A stretch of DNA of 64,000 nucleotides, from positions 62,001 through 126,000 of the forward strand of contig CBDCSK010000014.1 of assembly GCA_965221605.1 (NCBI GenBank), in the 5' to 3' direction. The position numbers and the translations under genes were made by a program. Of the stretch, positions 29,591 through 37,848 are shown in pieces; the first letter of the stretch is position 1, and each line of letters opens with the position of its first letter. The DNA is from Aldehydirespirator sp965221605. Its GTDB lineage: Bacteria; Actinomycetota; Acidimicrobiia; Acidimicrobiales; Aldehydirespiratoraceae. The notes beneath the pieces are model-generated. The model searched no databases. It was not told the origin of the DNA and was given only the letters and a program-made list of their open reading frames with translations.

Positions 29591-30394
29591 ATGGCCCGGC
29601 GGGGAGCGCCGGTAGACGTCGTCGGGGTCGGTCGCACCTTCGCCCTCGCCGGCGACGAGGTGACCGCGCTGCGCGGGCTCGACATGCACGTGCCGGCGGG
29701 CGGGTTCACCGCGCTGATCGGGCCGTCGGGCTGCGGCAAGTCCACCGCGCTGCGCCTGGTGGCCGGTCTGGACACCCCCGACGAGGGGACCATCGACATG
29801 GACGATTCGTCGCCCGACGAGATGCGGCGGGGCCAGCGCATCGGGGTGGCCTTCCAAGATCCGTCGCTGCTGCCGTGGAGGACGGTCACGACCAACATCC
29901 GGCTGGCGCTGGAGCTCGTAGGCCGGCGCCACGACACCGAGGCGGTCGACGAACTGGTCGAACTGGTAGGCCTGCAGGGATTCGAGAAGGCCCGGCCCTC
30001 GCAGCTGTCGGGAGGCATGCGCCAGCGGGTGGCCATCGCCCGGTCGCTGGTCACCAACCCGGACCTGCTGCTGCTCGACGAGCCCTTCGGGGCCCTCGAC
30101 GCGCTGACCCGCCAGCAGCTCAACGACGAGCTGCAGCGGATCTGGACGGCCCGGGGCACCACCACCATCCTGGTCACCCACTCCATCCCCGAGGCGGTCT
30201 ATGTGGCCGACGAGGTGCTGGTCATGTCGCCCCGTCCGGGCCGGATCGTGGCCCGCCACACCATCGGCTTCGAGCGACCCCGCACCCGTGAGCTGCTGCT
30301 CACCGACCGGTTCCACGCCGAGGTGGAGGCGGTCTCGGCCAGCCTGCACCGCTCCGAGGGGCAGGTCGTGCAACTCGACACGGACCCCAGTTGA
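29591..30394 (+). CDS. ABC transporter ATP-binding protein, nitrate/sulfonate/taurine type
   Basis: A 267-residue ATPase of the SsuB/TauB class. It shows Walker A GPSGCGKS, Q-loop FQDPSLLPWRTV, signature LSGGMRQRVAIARSL, Walker B LLLLDEPFGALD and H-loop LVTHSIPEA. An in-frame GTG at 29588 is an alternative start. The stop overlaps the start of the permease gene, so translation is coupled. It powers import of the ligand bound by the preceding lipoprotein. Confidence 0.93.
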   Translation: MARRGAPVDVVGVGRTFALAGDEVTALRGLDMHVPAGGFTALIGPSGCGKSTALRLVAGLDTPDEGTIDMDDSSPDEMRRGQRIGVAFQDPSLLPWRTVTTNIRLALELVGRRHDTEAVDELVELVGLQGFEKARPSQLSGGMRQRVAIARSLVTNPDLLLLDEPFGALDALTRQQLNDELQRIWTARGTTTILVTHSIPEAVYVADEVLVMSPRPGRIVARHTIGFERPRTRELLLTDRFHAEVEAVSASLHRSEGQVVQLDTDPS

Positions 30395-32013
30395 GCGCCA
30401 CCGCCGAGACCGCGGCCACCGCGCCGACTCGCCCGGCGGGCGGCAGCCGGCTCGACCGGGTGCCGCCGCGGCTGCTGAGTTCGGCGGTCGGGATCGCAGT
30501 GCTGCTGCTGTGGGAGTTGCTGGCCCGCACGGTCTACGCGGGCTCCTACCGGCTGTCGCCGCCCACCGCCGTGGTGGTCGAGTTCTTCGAGTTCCCGGGC
30601 CTCTACCTGCGCAATCTGTGGCACTCGACCAAGACCGCGGCCTGGGGGTTCCTGTGGGGGAACCTGGCGGCGATGGCGCTGGCCGTGACCGCGACGCTGG
30701 TGCCGTGGCTGCGGCGCAGCATCGGCGCAGTGGTGCTGACCATCTTCTGCCTGCCGTTCATCGCGATAGCCCCGATCCTGCGGCTGATCACCGGACCGGG
30801 CAACGCCACCCCCATCGCCCTGTCGGCTCTGGCTGTGGTGTTCACCACCTACGTGGCCGCGCTGTTGGGCTTCGACCTGGCGCCGGGCAGCGCCCTCGAC
30901 GTGATCCGCTCCTACGGCCGGGGCCGGCTCGTCGCCTTCGGCACAGTGCGGATACGGGCCTCGGTCCCGGCGCTGTTCGCCGGGTTGCAGATCGCCGCGC
31001 CGGCCGCCTTCCTCGGCGCGGTGGTGGGCGAGTTCACCGGCGCTCACCAGGGCCTGGGCATCCTCACGGTCAGGGCCCTCGGCGCGCTGCAGACCGACCG
31101 GATCTGGGTGATCGCGGTGATGTCCACCATCGTGGCCACCGGCGGGTACCTGGCCATCGGGGCGCTGGGCCGGTACCTGTGCCCCTGGTCGCCCGCGTTG
31201 GATGTGGGCGCAGTGCCCGTGGCCCGCATCGAGCCCGGCCTGCTCAACCGGCTGGCCGGGCTGCTGGCCCCCATCGCGGTGGTGTTCGTCTTCTGGTACG
31301 CGTTCTTGTGGGTGTTCGGGATCGAGCCGTTCTTCGCCAAGACGCCCTTCGATGTTTGGGCCGAGCTGTTCTCGGTCTCCGAGGCGCCCGAGACCCGTTC
31401 GATAATCTTCGGGGCGCTGGGCACCACGCTGTGGACGACTTCGCTGGGCTACGTGGTCGGTCTTGTCGGCGCGCTGGCGACTGCGCTCGTGTTCATCCTG
31501 GTGCCGTGGCTGGAGCGGGCCTTGATGCCGATCGCGGTGGCGCTGCGGTCGGTCCCGATCATCGTCACCACGCCGGTGATCATCCTGTTCGTGGGGCGGG
31601 GCCTGCTGACCACCACCGCCATTGTGGCCGTGATGTCGTTCTTCCCGACGCTGGTCAACTGCTACACGGCCATGACCCGCACACCGGAGGGGATCCTCGA
31701 CGTGCTCAGGTCCTACGACGCCGCCTCGGCGGCCAACGTGCGCAACGCCTACCTTCCGACGTCGGTGCCGGCTCTGCTGGCCTCGGCCCGCATCGCGGTG
31801 CCCACCTCCCTGCTGGGGGCCACCGTGGCCGAGTGGCTGGCCACCGGCGACGGGATCGGTGCGGTGATGGTCACCGCCTTCACCCGCAACGACTTCAAGA
31901 TCCTGTGGGTGTCGGTGGCGGTGCTGACGGTCGTCGCCGTGATCGCCTACTGGCTGGTGGCCGCGTTCGAGCTTCGTACCCTCGAGCGCATGGCTCCGGG
32001 GATCTCACGATGA
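30391..32013 (+). CDS. ABC transporter permease with two fused BPD-type domains
   Basis: A 540-residue permease made of two homologous halves, each with about six helices and an EAA-like cytoplasmic loop: LGAVVGEFTGAHQGLG in the first and LGATVAEWLATGDGIG in the second. SsuC/TauC permeases are normally single-domain and act as homodimers. Here both halves are on one chain, giving a built-in asymmetric heterodimer. The start is a TTG overlapping the ATPase stop, and the stop overlaps the ATG of the dioxygenase beta gene. Import of an aromatic-like substrate is inferred from the operon. Confidence 0.9.
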   Translation: MSATAETAATAPTRPAGGSRLDRVPPRLLSSAVGIAVLLLWELLARTVYAGSYRLSPPTAVVVEFFEFPGLYLRNLWHSTKTAAWGFLWGNLAAMALAVTATLVPWLRRSIGAVVLTIFCLPFIAIAPILRLITGPGNATPIALSALAVVFTTYVAALLGFDLAPGSALDVIRSYGRGRLVAFGTVRIRASVPALFAGLQIAAPAAFLGAVVGEFTGAHQGLGILTVRALGALQTDRIWVIAVMSTIVATGGYLAIGALGRYLCPWSPALDVGAVPVARIEPGLLNRLAGLLAPIAVVFVFWYAFLWVFGIEPFFAKTPFDVWAELFSVSEAPETRSIIFGALGTTLWTTSLGYVVGLVGALATALVFILVPWLERALMPIAVALRSVPIIVTTPVIILFVGRGLLTTTAIVAVMSFFPTLVNCYTAMTRTPEGILDVLRSYDAASAANVRNAYLPTSVPALLASARIAVPTSLLGATVAEWLATGDGIGAVMVTAFTRNDFKILWVSVAVLTVVAVIAYWLVAAFELRTLERMAPGISR

Positions 32014-32603
32014 CCGCCGCCGCGGCGAGCGCGCCGGGCGCCCCGGGGCCGGCGGCCTCGGACGCACAGGCCGAGGTGCTGGCCCGCTACGACGAGCTGG
32101 CCGCCCTGCTCGTGGCGATGGACGACCGCCCGCCGGCCGATCCGGACCTGTCGGCCGCGGCGGCGCCCGTGCTCCTGCACGAGGCGCGGCTCCTCGACGC
32201 CGGCCGCTTCGAGGACTGGCTGTGCGGATGGACCGACGATGCCGTGCTGTGGGTGCCGCTGTCGGCGCCCGCCCATCCCGGCGCGGACCAGTCCTTGCTG
32301 CTGGACGACCGCCGCCGGCTGGCCGAGCGTGTCGGCTGGCGCCGCGACCCGTCCGCCTGGGGCCAGCAGCCGCCGTCGCACACGACCCGCGTCGTCGGCG
32401 GTGTCGAGGCTTGGAGCGCTCCGGGCGGAGGTCTAGTCACCCGCTCGACGCTGCTCATCGACGAGCACCGCCACGGCCGCCACCAGCAGATAGCCGGGTG
32501 CCAGATCCACGAGCTGGTCGGCGACGACCTCCGGCGCCGCACCAAGATCCTGGTCGTGCCCGCGCTCGGCACCGGCGTCCGCAATCCGAGCTTCCTGCTC
32601 TAG
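32010..32603 (+). CDS. Aromatic-ring-hydroxylating dioxygenase, beta (small) subunit
   Basis: A 197-residue protein. After an Ala-rich leader of about 40 residues comes LLHEARLLDAGRFEDWLCGWTDDAVLW, the start of the NTF2-like fold of dioxygenase beta subunits (BenB, XylY and relatives). Later segments SHTTRVVGGVEAW and TRSTLLI also fit. The beta subunit is structural and supports the alpha catalytic subunit in an (alpha-beta)3 hexamer. It overlaps the permease stop by 3 bases. Its own stop lies in a copy of an intergenic repeat, and the alpha gene follows after 129 bases, an unusual order since alpha normally precedes beta. Confidence 0.85.
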   Translation: MTAAAASAPGAPGPAASDAQAEVLARYDELAALLVAMDDRPPADPDLSAAAAPVLLHEARLLDAGRFEDWLCGWTDDAVLWVPLSAPAHPGADQSLLLDDRRRLAERVGWRRDPSAWGQQPPSHTTRVVGGVEAWSAPGGGLVTRSTLLIDEHRHGRHQQIAGCQIHELVGDDLRRRTKILVVPALGTGVRNPSFLL

Positions 32604-32715
32604 AGGCCGAGCGGAAGGGCAGCAACTAGTGAGGATCCTCACGAGACACCGAGCGAGGCCGGGGGCGCTGTTCTTTGGATTTGGGCGGCCCGTGAGCGAA
32701 GCGAACAAGAGCGGG
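32602..32715. repeat. Dispersed intergenic repeat, copy 1
   Basis: The segment starts with AGAGGCCGAGCGGA and ends with GCGGCCCGTGAGCGAAGCGAACAAGAGCGGG split around a variable middle. The same two ends, in the same order and about the same distance apart, recur at 56603-56701. Both copies begin at the stop codon of one gene and end shortly before the next start. Confidence 0.7.
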
Positions 32716-32732
32716 AGTGTAGGGGTGTCGCC

Positions 32733-33992
32733 GTGACCGCCATCGACTTCGAACAGCTGGTCCAACCCCACCGGGTGCACCGCCGCATCTATACCGACCC
32801 GCAGATCTTCGAGATGGAGATGACCCGGGTGTTCGCGGCGTCATGGTGCTACGTGGGCCACGAGAGCGAGATTCCCGAACCGGGCGACTACCGCACGACC
32901 ACTCTGGGCCTGCGCCCGGTGCTCATGACCCGGGGGCGCGACGGCGAGGTGAACGTGCTGCTGAACCGGTGCGCGCACCGGGGGACGGTGGTCGTCGGCG
33001 AGCCGAGCGGCTGCACCAAGCGGTTCGTGTGTCCCTACCACGGCTGGACCTATGCCCCCGACGGGAAGCTGGTGGCCATCCCGTTCCCGGCCGACCACCC
33101 CGTCGAGGACTACTCGACCCTGTCGCTGGGACGGCTGGAGGCGGCCAGCTACCGGGGATTCGTGTTCGCCACCCTCAACGCCGACCCCGAGCCGCTGGAG
33201 GGCTGGCTGGGCGAGGCCGCCGACGCGTTCGACACCATCATCGACCGCCATCCCGGCGGCGAGATGGCCGTCATGGGCTCCCCCCAGCTCCTCGAGTTCG
33301 CCGGCAACTGGAAGCTGTCGTGGGACAACGCGGCCGACGGCCTGCACGCCACGTTCGCCCACCACTCCTACAACACGCTCGGCGAGATGGTGGACACCGA
33401 GACCGTCCTGGCCCGCGACCCGGGGTCGACCCCGATGGTGTCCAGGGCGCTGCGCAACGGGCACATGGTGGTGGACCAGCGTCCGGGCATCCCGCAGGGG
33501 CCGTGGGCCACCATGCGCAACGTCCCGTTCCGGGAGCCGCTGGAGTCGGTGCTGGCCGATGCGGGTGCCACCGAGCTGCTCGACCTGGCCACCGGCAGCA
33601 TGCTGAACCTGTCGCTGTTCCCGAACCTGATCTTCGTGGGAAACCAGCTCCTGGTGGTCGAGCCGGTGGCGGTGGACCGGACCAGGCTCCAGCTGTGGCT
33701 CACCTCCGCGCCGGGGGCGCCGCCGGAGATCGACATGCTGCGGCTGCGGGTCGACGAGGACTTCGTCAACTTCGGCACCCCCGACGACCTGGACATGTTC
33801 GAGCGGGTCCAGCGGGGATTGCAGGTCCCGGAGATGGAGTGGATCGACATGAGCCGCGGCCTGCCCGACGACGCCGGCGACGGCGAGGGCGCCACCGTGG
33901 AGGGGCCGATCACCTCCGAGGCCCCCCAGCGGCGCTACCTCGCCCACTACGCCGAGCTGATGACGACCCCGGCGGCGACGCGTGCCCGCTGA
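32733..33992 (+). CDS. Aromatic-ring-hydroxylating dioxygenase, alpha subunit (Rieske)
   Basis: A 419-residue catalytic subunit. The Rieske [2Fe-2S] ligands are C80-x-H82 and C100-x2-H103 (CAHRG and CPYHGW). The mononuclear iron site lies in DNAADGLHATFAHH, with the His pair and a later acidic ligand. It dihydroxylates an aromatic ring or carries out oxidative decarboxylation or demethylation, using electrons from a ferredoxin or reductase not encoded here. It belongs to the operon that starts with the NMT1-like importer. The start is GTG 32733. Confidence 0.92.
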   Translation: MTAIDFEQLVQPHRVHRRIYTDPQIFEMEMTRVFAASWCYVGHESEIPEPGDYRTTTLGLRPVLMTRGRDGEVNVLLNRCAHRGTVVVGEPSGCTKRFVCPYHGWTYAPDGKLVAIPFPADHPVEDYSTLSLGRLEAASYRGFVFATLNADPEPLEGWLGEAADAFDTIIDRHPGGEMAVMGSPQLLEFAGNWKLSWDNAADGLHATFAHHSYNTLGEMVDTETVLARDPGSTPMVSRALRNGHMVVDQRPGIPQGPWATMRNVPFREPLESVLADAGATELLDLATGSMLNLSLFPNLIFVGNQLLVVEPVAVDRTRLQLWLTSAPGAPPEIDMLRLRVDEDFVNFGTPDDLDMFERVQRGLQVPEMEWIDMSRGLPDDAGDGEGATVEGPITSEAPQRRYLAHYAELMTTPAATRAR

Positions 33993-34010
33993 GCTCTACG
34001 TAGCGGTGGG

Positions 34011-34132
34011 CCGGCGGACCCGACCGGCCACCACAAGCCCCGAAAGCCGCCCGTGCCCGCTAAGCCCGACACGCCAACGACCCGGCGGACCCGACCGGCC
34101 ACCACAAGCCCCGAGAGCCGCCCGTGCCCGCT
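34011..34132. repeat. 51-bp direct repeat overlapping the PhyH gene start
   Basis: Two copies (34011-34061 and 34082-34132) differ at one base and are separated by 20 bases. Each ends in CCCGTGCCCGCT, so each supplies a GTG. Only the second GTG (34124) leads into the PhyH frame; the first opens a different frame. The repeat probably arose by a local tandem duplication of the initiation region. Confidence 0.85.
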
Positions 34133-34930
34133 GACACGAGCACCGAGCGCAGGGAAGCCTTCGTCCAGCAGGGCGCGGTGGTGGTGCCGGGGCTGCTGGA
34201 CCGCGGCTGGTGCGAGCGACTGCACGCGGCCATCGCGCGCTGCCAGGCCGACCCCAGCCAGTTCTACGGGGTGCTGTCACCGCCGGGCGAGCCCAAGGTG
34301 GACAGCGACCTGTTCCGCTGGTTCGACGACGGTGACATCGCCGAGGCGACCCATTCCTCGAACCTGCCCGCGCTGGGCGCGGAGCTGTGCGGGGCCGACG
34401 CCGCGGTGCTGATCGAGGACCAGTGGTTCTGCTCGGAGCCCGGGGCGGTCTCGCGGAGCCCGTGGCACCAGGACCACCCCTACTACAACCTGGACCGGCC
34501 CTTCGTCACCATCTGGGTGACCCTCGACGACGTGACCGCCGACGCCGCCCTGCGGGTGGTGGAGGGCTCCCACGCCACCGGCATCACCTACGCGCCGATC
34601 GAGTTCTCGTCGTCGATCGACACCATCGGCGGGGCCTCGGAGCTGGAGCCGGTTCCCGACGTGGACGCCGACCCCGACAGGTTCCCGGTCACCACCTGGG
34701 ACCTGAAGGCCGGCGACGCGGTGGCCATCGACTCGCGGATGCTGCACTCCACCGGCATCCGCGAGGTGGCCGACCGGCCCTTCCGGCGCCTGTCGACCCG
34801 CTACGCCCACCCCGACACCCGCTATCTCGACCTCGGCGAGCAGGCCGCGGTGTTCTGGAAGATGCTCCCCCACGGCCTGAGCACCGGCGACCTGGTAGCT
34901 GGCGAGGTCTTCCCCCTTATCAGGCCCTGA
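34124..34930 (+). CDS. Phytanoyl-CoA dioxygenase (PhyH) family protein
   Basis: A 268-residue Fe(II)/2-oxoglutarate-type dioxygenase. The metal triad is visible as His115-x-Asp117 (WHQDHPYY) and His208 (SRMLHSTG). Family segments IWVTLDDVTAD and LRVVEGSH are also present. Such enzymes hydroxylate aliphatic or cyclic substrates with O2 and 2-oxoglutarate. It follows the Rieske dioxygenase genes in the same direction and probably acts in the same pathway. Its GTG start lies in the second copy of a 51-bp repeat, without a clear ribosome site. An IS3 remnant begins about 65 bases after its stop. Confidence 0.88.
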   Translation: MPADTSTERREAFVQQGAVVVPGLLDRGWCERLHAAIARCQADPSQFYGVLSPPGEPKVDSDLFRWFDDGDIAEATHSSNLPALGAELCGADAAVLIEDQWFCSEPGAVSRSPWHQDHPYYNLDRPFVTIWVTLDDVTADAALRVVEGSHATGITYAPIEFSSSIDTIGGASELEPVPDVDADPDRFPVTTWDLKAGDAVAIDSRMLHSTGIREVADRPFRRLSTRYAHPDTRYLDLGEQAAVFWKMLPHGLSTGDLVAGEVFPLIRP

Positions 34931-34994
34931 CACGGCCACCGCGCCAACACGTCCCCCGACACGGCCGAAGCCACTGCGTCCGCTGCCGCGGCCG

Positions 34995-35322
34995 ACGGAC
35001 ATGTGTCAGCCACAGTGGTGCGCCGTGGCCTGCCCCGCATCACACCGCGAAGGCCCAACTCTCGCATCAGACGCTCCACAGTGCAGCGCGCCACCCGATG
35101 GCCCTCGCGGTTGAGCTGGGCCCACACCTTCGGCGCGCCGTAGACCCCGAAGTTCTCAGCGTGCACCCGAGCGATCTCGACTCTGAGCTGCTCGTCGCGC
35201 CTGGACCTGGCCGACGCAGGGCGGCGCTTGGCGGACCAATACGTCGACGGGGCGAACTGCAGAACCCTGCAGATCGGCTCGACCCCGAAACGGCCCCGAT
35301 ACGCGTCGATGAACGCCATCAC
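34995..35322 (-). pseudogene. IS3-family transposase OrfB, N-terminal fragment
   Basis: The first ~106 residues (FIDAYRGRFGVEPICRVL, HAENFGVYGAPKVWAQLNRE, VERLMRELGLRGVMRG) match the HTH_21 region of IS3 OrfB. Homology stops near RRTTVAD at about 35005, and the DDE catalytic core is missing. The reading frame continues into unrelated sequence under the PhyH gene. The start overlaps the end of orfA, as is normal for IS3 frameshifting elements. Confidence 0.85.
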
Positions 35323-35645
35323 CGTCTCCGGCCGTCGAGCTCGGCCGCGAAGAAAGCCGACCTGGACTCAAGAATCTCATTGGCCCGGCGCAGCTCCCGA
35401 TTCTCGCGCTCGAGGCCCTTGAGCCGCTCACGCTCATCAGTCGTGAGCCCGGGCCGGCGGCCCGCGTCGATCTCTGTTCGGCGCACCCACTTGCGCACCG
35501 TCTCAGGCGTCGGCCCCAACTTCTCCGCCACCGACGAGACCGCCTACCACCGAGAACCGCAATGCCCCTCGGCCTCAAAGACCATCCGCACCGCGCGCTC
35601 ACGCAACTCATCCGGATACTTCCCCGGACGTCTCTGCTCTGACAT
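35319..35645 (-). pseudogene. IS3-family transposase OrfA with an in-frame stop
   Basis: From the ATG at 35645 the frame encodes SEQRRPGKYPDELRERAVRM and continues to SSVAEKLGPTPETVRKWVRR and a leucine-zipper-like C-terminus, typical of IS3 OrfA (HTH_Tnp_1). A TAG at 35544-35546 interrupts it after GSRW, where intact relatives have a sense codon. The remaining 70 residues could only be made from an internal start. Confidence 0.85.
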
Positions 35646-35694
35646 GGCTCCATCCTCTCAAGGGCCGGAGCCTGCGCACTACCCGGTGAGGCTC

Positions 35695-36366
35695 AAACTG
35701 CCGCACTCCGTGGGTCTTGTTGTAGTTGGCCGGTTGGCGCTGGGGCCGGCGCACGGACGCCCACGCCGAGCCCACGGTGGGCCGGACCTGAAGCGGCCCG
35801 AACTCGTCGAACGCGAAGCAACGCCGAGGATGCTGGTCAAGGACCTCCTCGATGCGGGCCAGTTTGGCGTCGCGGTCGGGGTCGTTGGTCTCCTTCCAGG
35901 TCTTGGTCCGCTGGAAGGCGACGTCGTGGGTGTGGAGTATCTGGTGCAGCCGCTCACGGCCGACCACCACGACGCGTCTGTGGTTGGCGGCGAGACACGC
36001 CGCCAGTTTGCGCAGGCTCCACCGCGTGAACGGCAGCCCCAGCGCCTCGGGGCGCGCGCTCGCCGTCTCGACGATGAAAGCCTCGTCGTCAGTCGTTATC
36101 CGGCGGGGACGGCCACCCGCCCAGCGAGGGTCCAGCGACGACGTCCCGGACTCGTTGAACCGGTGAATCACCTCACGCACCCGATCCTCAGAGGTAGCCA
36201 TCAGCCGGGCGATCACAGGCACCGTGTTGCCACCCGCGGACGCCAACACCACCAGAGCCCGCCGCCAGCGCACCACCGACCCGGCTGAACTGCCGCTGCC
36301 CCGGCGAACGATCCGCTGAAGCTGACGGCCCTCTTGGTCCGTCAAACGACGAACCCACAACGGCAT
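35695..36366 (-). pseudogene. IS630-family transposase, C-terminally truncated
   Basis: About 224 residues remain of a protein normally near 350. The N-terminal HTH (VIARLMATSEDRVREVIHRF) and the first catalytic Asp region (CFAFDEFGPLQVRP) are intact. Homology ends at THGVRQF, so the second Asp and final Glu of the DDE triad are missing. The ATG at 36366 is preferred over an upstream TTG. Confidence 0.85.
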
Positions 36367-36390
36367 CGCACTGCGCAGCAAGCCGTCGGC

Positions 36391-37083
36391 TCAGTCGAGG
36401 AGGCCCTCCTCGGTGGCCTTGCGGATCGCATGGACCCGGTCGGGCACGCCGAGCGCCTCCCACAGCCTGGACAGCTCCCGGTAGATCGAGCTGCGCGAGT
36501 AGCCGAACTCCTCGGCCAAATCGACGATTGCGGTTCCCGACGCCACACGCTTGAGCAGCCGCCTCTGCACGTCGTTGAGCACCAGCGCTGATGGGACGTC
36601 CACATGGTGCTGCACCGCCACGGCGGCCTGTTCCAGCCGCAGAGCGCCCGAGTGGGTGACCAGCTCGGCCAAGCGGTCGAATCGGATCACCGTCGGAGTG
36701 TGCTCGTCGATCTCGGGCAATCCGCCCGCCGGCGGAGACGGTTCCGATTCCAGCCACGACGTGATCGCCGCGCTGGCCTCTCGCATGTAGGCCGCGACGA
36801 TCAGCCAGTCCTCGGCCAACCCGGCCGGGATGGTCTGCTTCATCATCGTGTCCGCGCCGTGGTGGAACAGTGACGCCATGTCGCGTTGGTAGGACCCCGG
36901 CAGCGACTCCGCGTACACATGCACAGCGGTGCAGTGATACTCCCCGGTCCACAGCCTCTCGTGCGGGCCTTCGGGCACTCCGAAGCGGTGAGCCTCCGCG
37001 ATGGCCCGCGCCCCTCCAGCGATGCGCCCGCAGGCAAGGTGCGCACGAGCCAGGGCACGGCCCCGTGATCCGACCTCAACCAT
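36391..37083 (-). CDS. LuxR-type HTH transcriptional regulator
   Basis: The C-terminal ~60 residues (DVQRRLLKRVASGTAIVDLA, EEFGYSRSSIYRELSRLWEA) form a LuxR/NarL-like four-helix DNA-binding domain. The preceding ~165 residues are helical and match no sensor family I recognise; there is no receiver Asp pattern. The ATG at 37083 is chosen; an in-frame start at 37191 would add 36 residues of low-complexity sequence. It lies between the IS remnants and an AT-rich segment and could regulate the adjacent catabolic genes. It is not part of a clear operon. Confidence 0.65.
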   Translation of the reverse strand: MVEVGSRGRALARAHLACGRIAGGARAIAEAHRFGVPEGPHERLWTGEYHCTAVHVYAESLPGSYQRDMASLFHHGADTMMKQTIPAGLAEDWLIVAAYMREASAAITSWLESEPSPPAGGLPEIDEHTPTVIRFDRLAELVTHSGALRLEQAAVAVQHHVDVPSALVLNDVQRRLLKRVASGTAIVDLAEEFGYSRSSIYRELSRLWEALGVPDRVHAIRKATEEGLLD

Positions 37084-37324
37084 CGGGACGAACCCTAACA
37101 GCCGCCTCTCCGCGCAGCGAGCGAGGGCCAGCCGCGGGGGCGTCCCGCCGCACGGCGGAGAGTCCGGCCGTTCCAAACGACGGTGTTGCATATGGCATAA
37201 TTATGCTTGGTAGTAACCGTACGGATTGCATAAGCAGCAATAAGACCGTCATATTCTCCGGAATAAGAGATGTTGAGGATTTCCTTGGGGTTGATGTCTT
37301 GATCGACGGTGCCGTGACAGTCAC

Positions 37325-37831
37325 ATGAAAATCCAGGCAGGTAGACTTCACCAAGAGAACGCCAGACGGTCGTCCCATACCACGACGCTGGTATTGGTTG
37401 TCATCGTAGTACTCATCGTCTCGGTGGCAAGTTGTGCATCCGATGAGACTCAATCTTTCAACGACAGTAGCGATCAGTCCTTGGCTGGCTTGTGGCCGTA
37501 TGACCCCGAGACACCGCACCAGATGGCCATGGCGTGGGGAGTCCTAGTCATCGAGCCACCGTGCATCTACGTAGATATGGCCCATTCAGACTCCGGTGGA
37601 AGTGAACGTGCCTTTGTGAGGCTTCCCGAATCACTGACTCGCTTTGATCCGGCAAGCAACTCCGTTTGGGTGGATGGCGTTGGCCCTATGTCTAGCGGTG
37701 ATCACGTCCGCTTGGGCGGTGGCATAGGCTTTCAGAGTCCGAACGAACATGTCTTCGAGCGCAACTGCCTAGCGCACAAGGAATTCAGAGCAGGGTCAAT
37801 GAGGCCTTGGACATCGGTGCTGATCCAATGA
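37325..37831 (+). CDS. Putative lipoprotein of unknown function, atypical base composition
   Basis: A 168-residue protein with a long N-region, a hydrophobic segment (TLVLVVIVVLIVSV) and a lipobox ending VASC (Cys near 38). The mature part has no family I recognise; its WGVLVIEPPCIYVD and two spaced Cys residues suggest a small folded extracytoplasmic domain. Codon use is much less GC-biased than the neighbours, and the 130 bases upstream are AT-rich with no other gene. This points to recent transfer, fitting the adjacent IS remnants. It ends 18 bases from the convergent XRE-cupin gene. Confidence 0.6.
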   Translation: MKIQAGRLHQENARRSSHTTTLVLVVIVVLIVSVASCASDETQSFNDSSDQSLAGLWPYDPETPHQMAMAWGVLVIEPPCIYVDMAHSDSGGSERAFVRLPESLTRFDPASNSVWVDGVGPMSSGDHVRLGGGIGFQSPNEHVFERNCLAHKEFRAGSMRPWTSVLIQ

Positions 37832-37848
37832 GCGGATGTCTTGGCGGC

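Larger units (their letters stand above)
34995..36366 (-). mobile_element. Composite insertion-sequence remnant (IS3 fragment abutting IS630 fragment)
   Basis: Pieces of two unrelated insertion sequences lie head to tail on the minus strand. An IS3-family orfA/orfB fragment (about 34995-35645) abuts a 3'-truncated IS630-family transposase (about 35695-36366). Both are incomplete and no terminal repeats could be paired. The block separates the dioxygenase genes from the LuxR-type regulator. Confidence 0.8.

Noticed and set aside
35544..35546. In-frame TAG in IS3 orfA as a readthrough or recoding signal
   Set aside because: The element is already truncated in orfB, and the stop is far from the normal A/B frameshift site, so simple decay explains it.
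34387..36288. Open frame of 633 codons on the plus strand across PhyH and the IS remnants
   Set aside because: It runs across two unrelated coding regions and in antisense to the transposases; no domain is visible in its translation.
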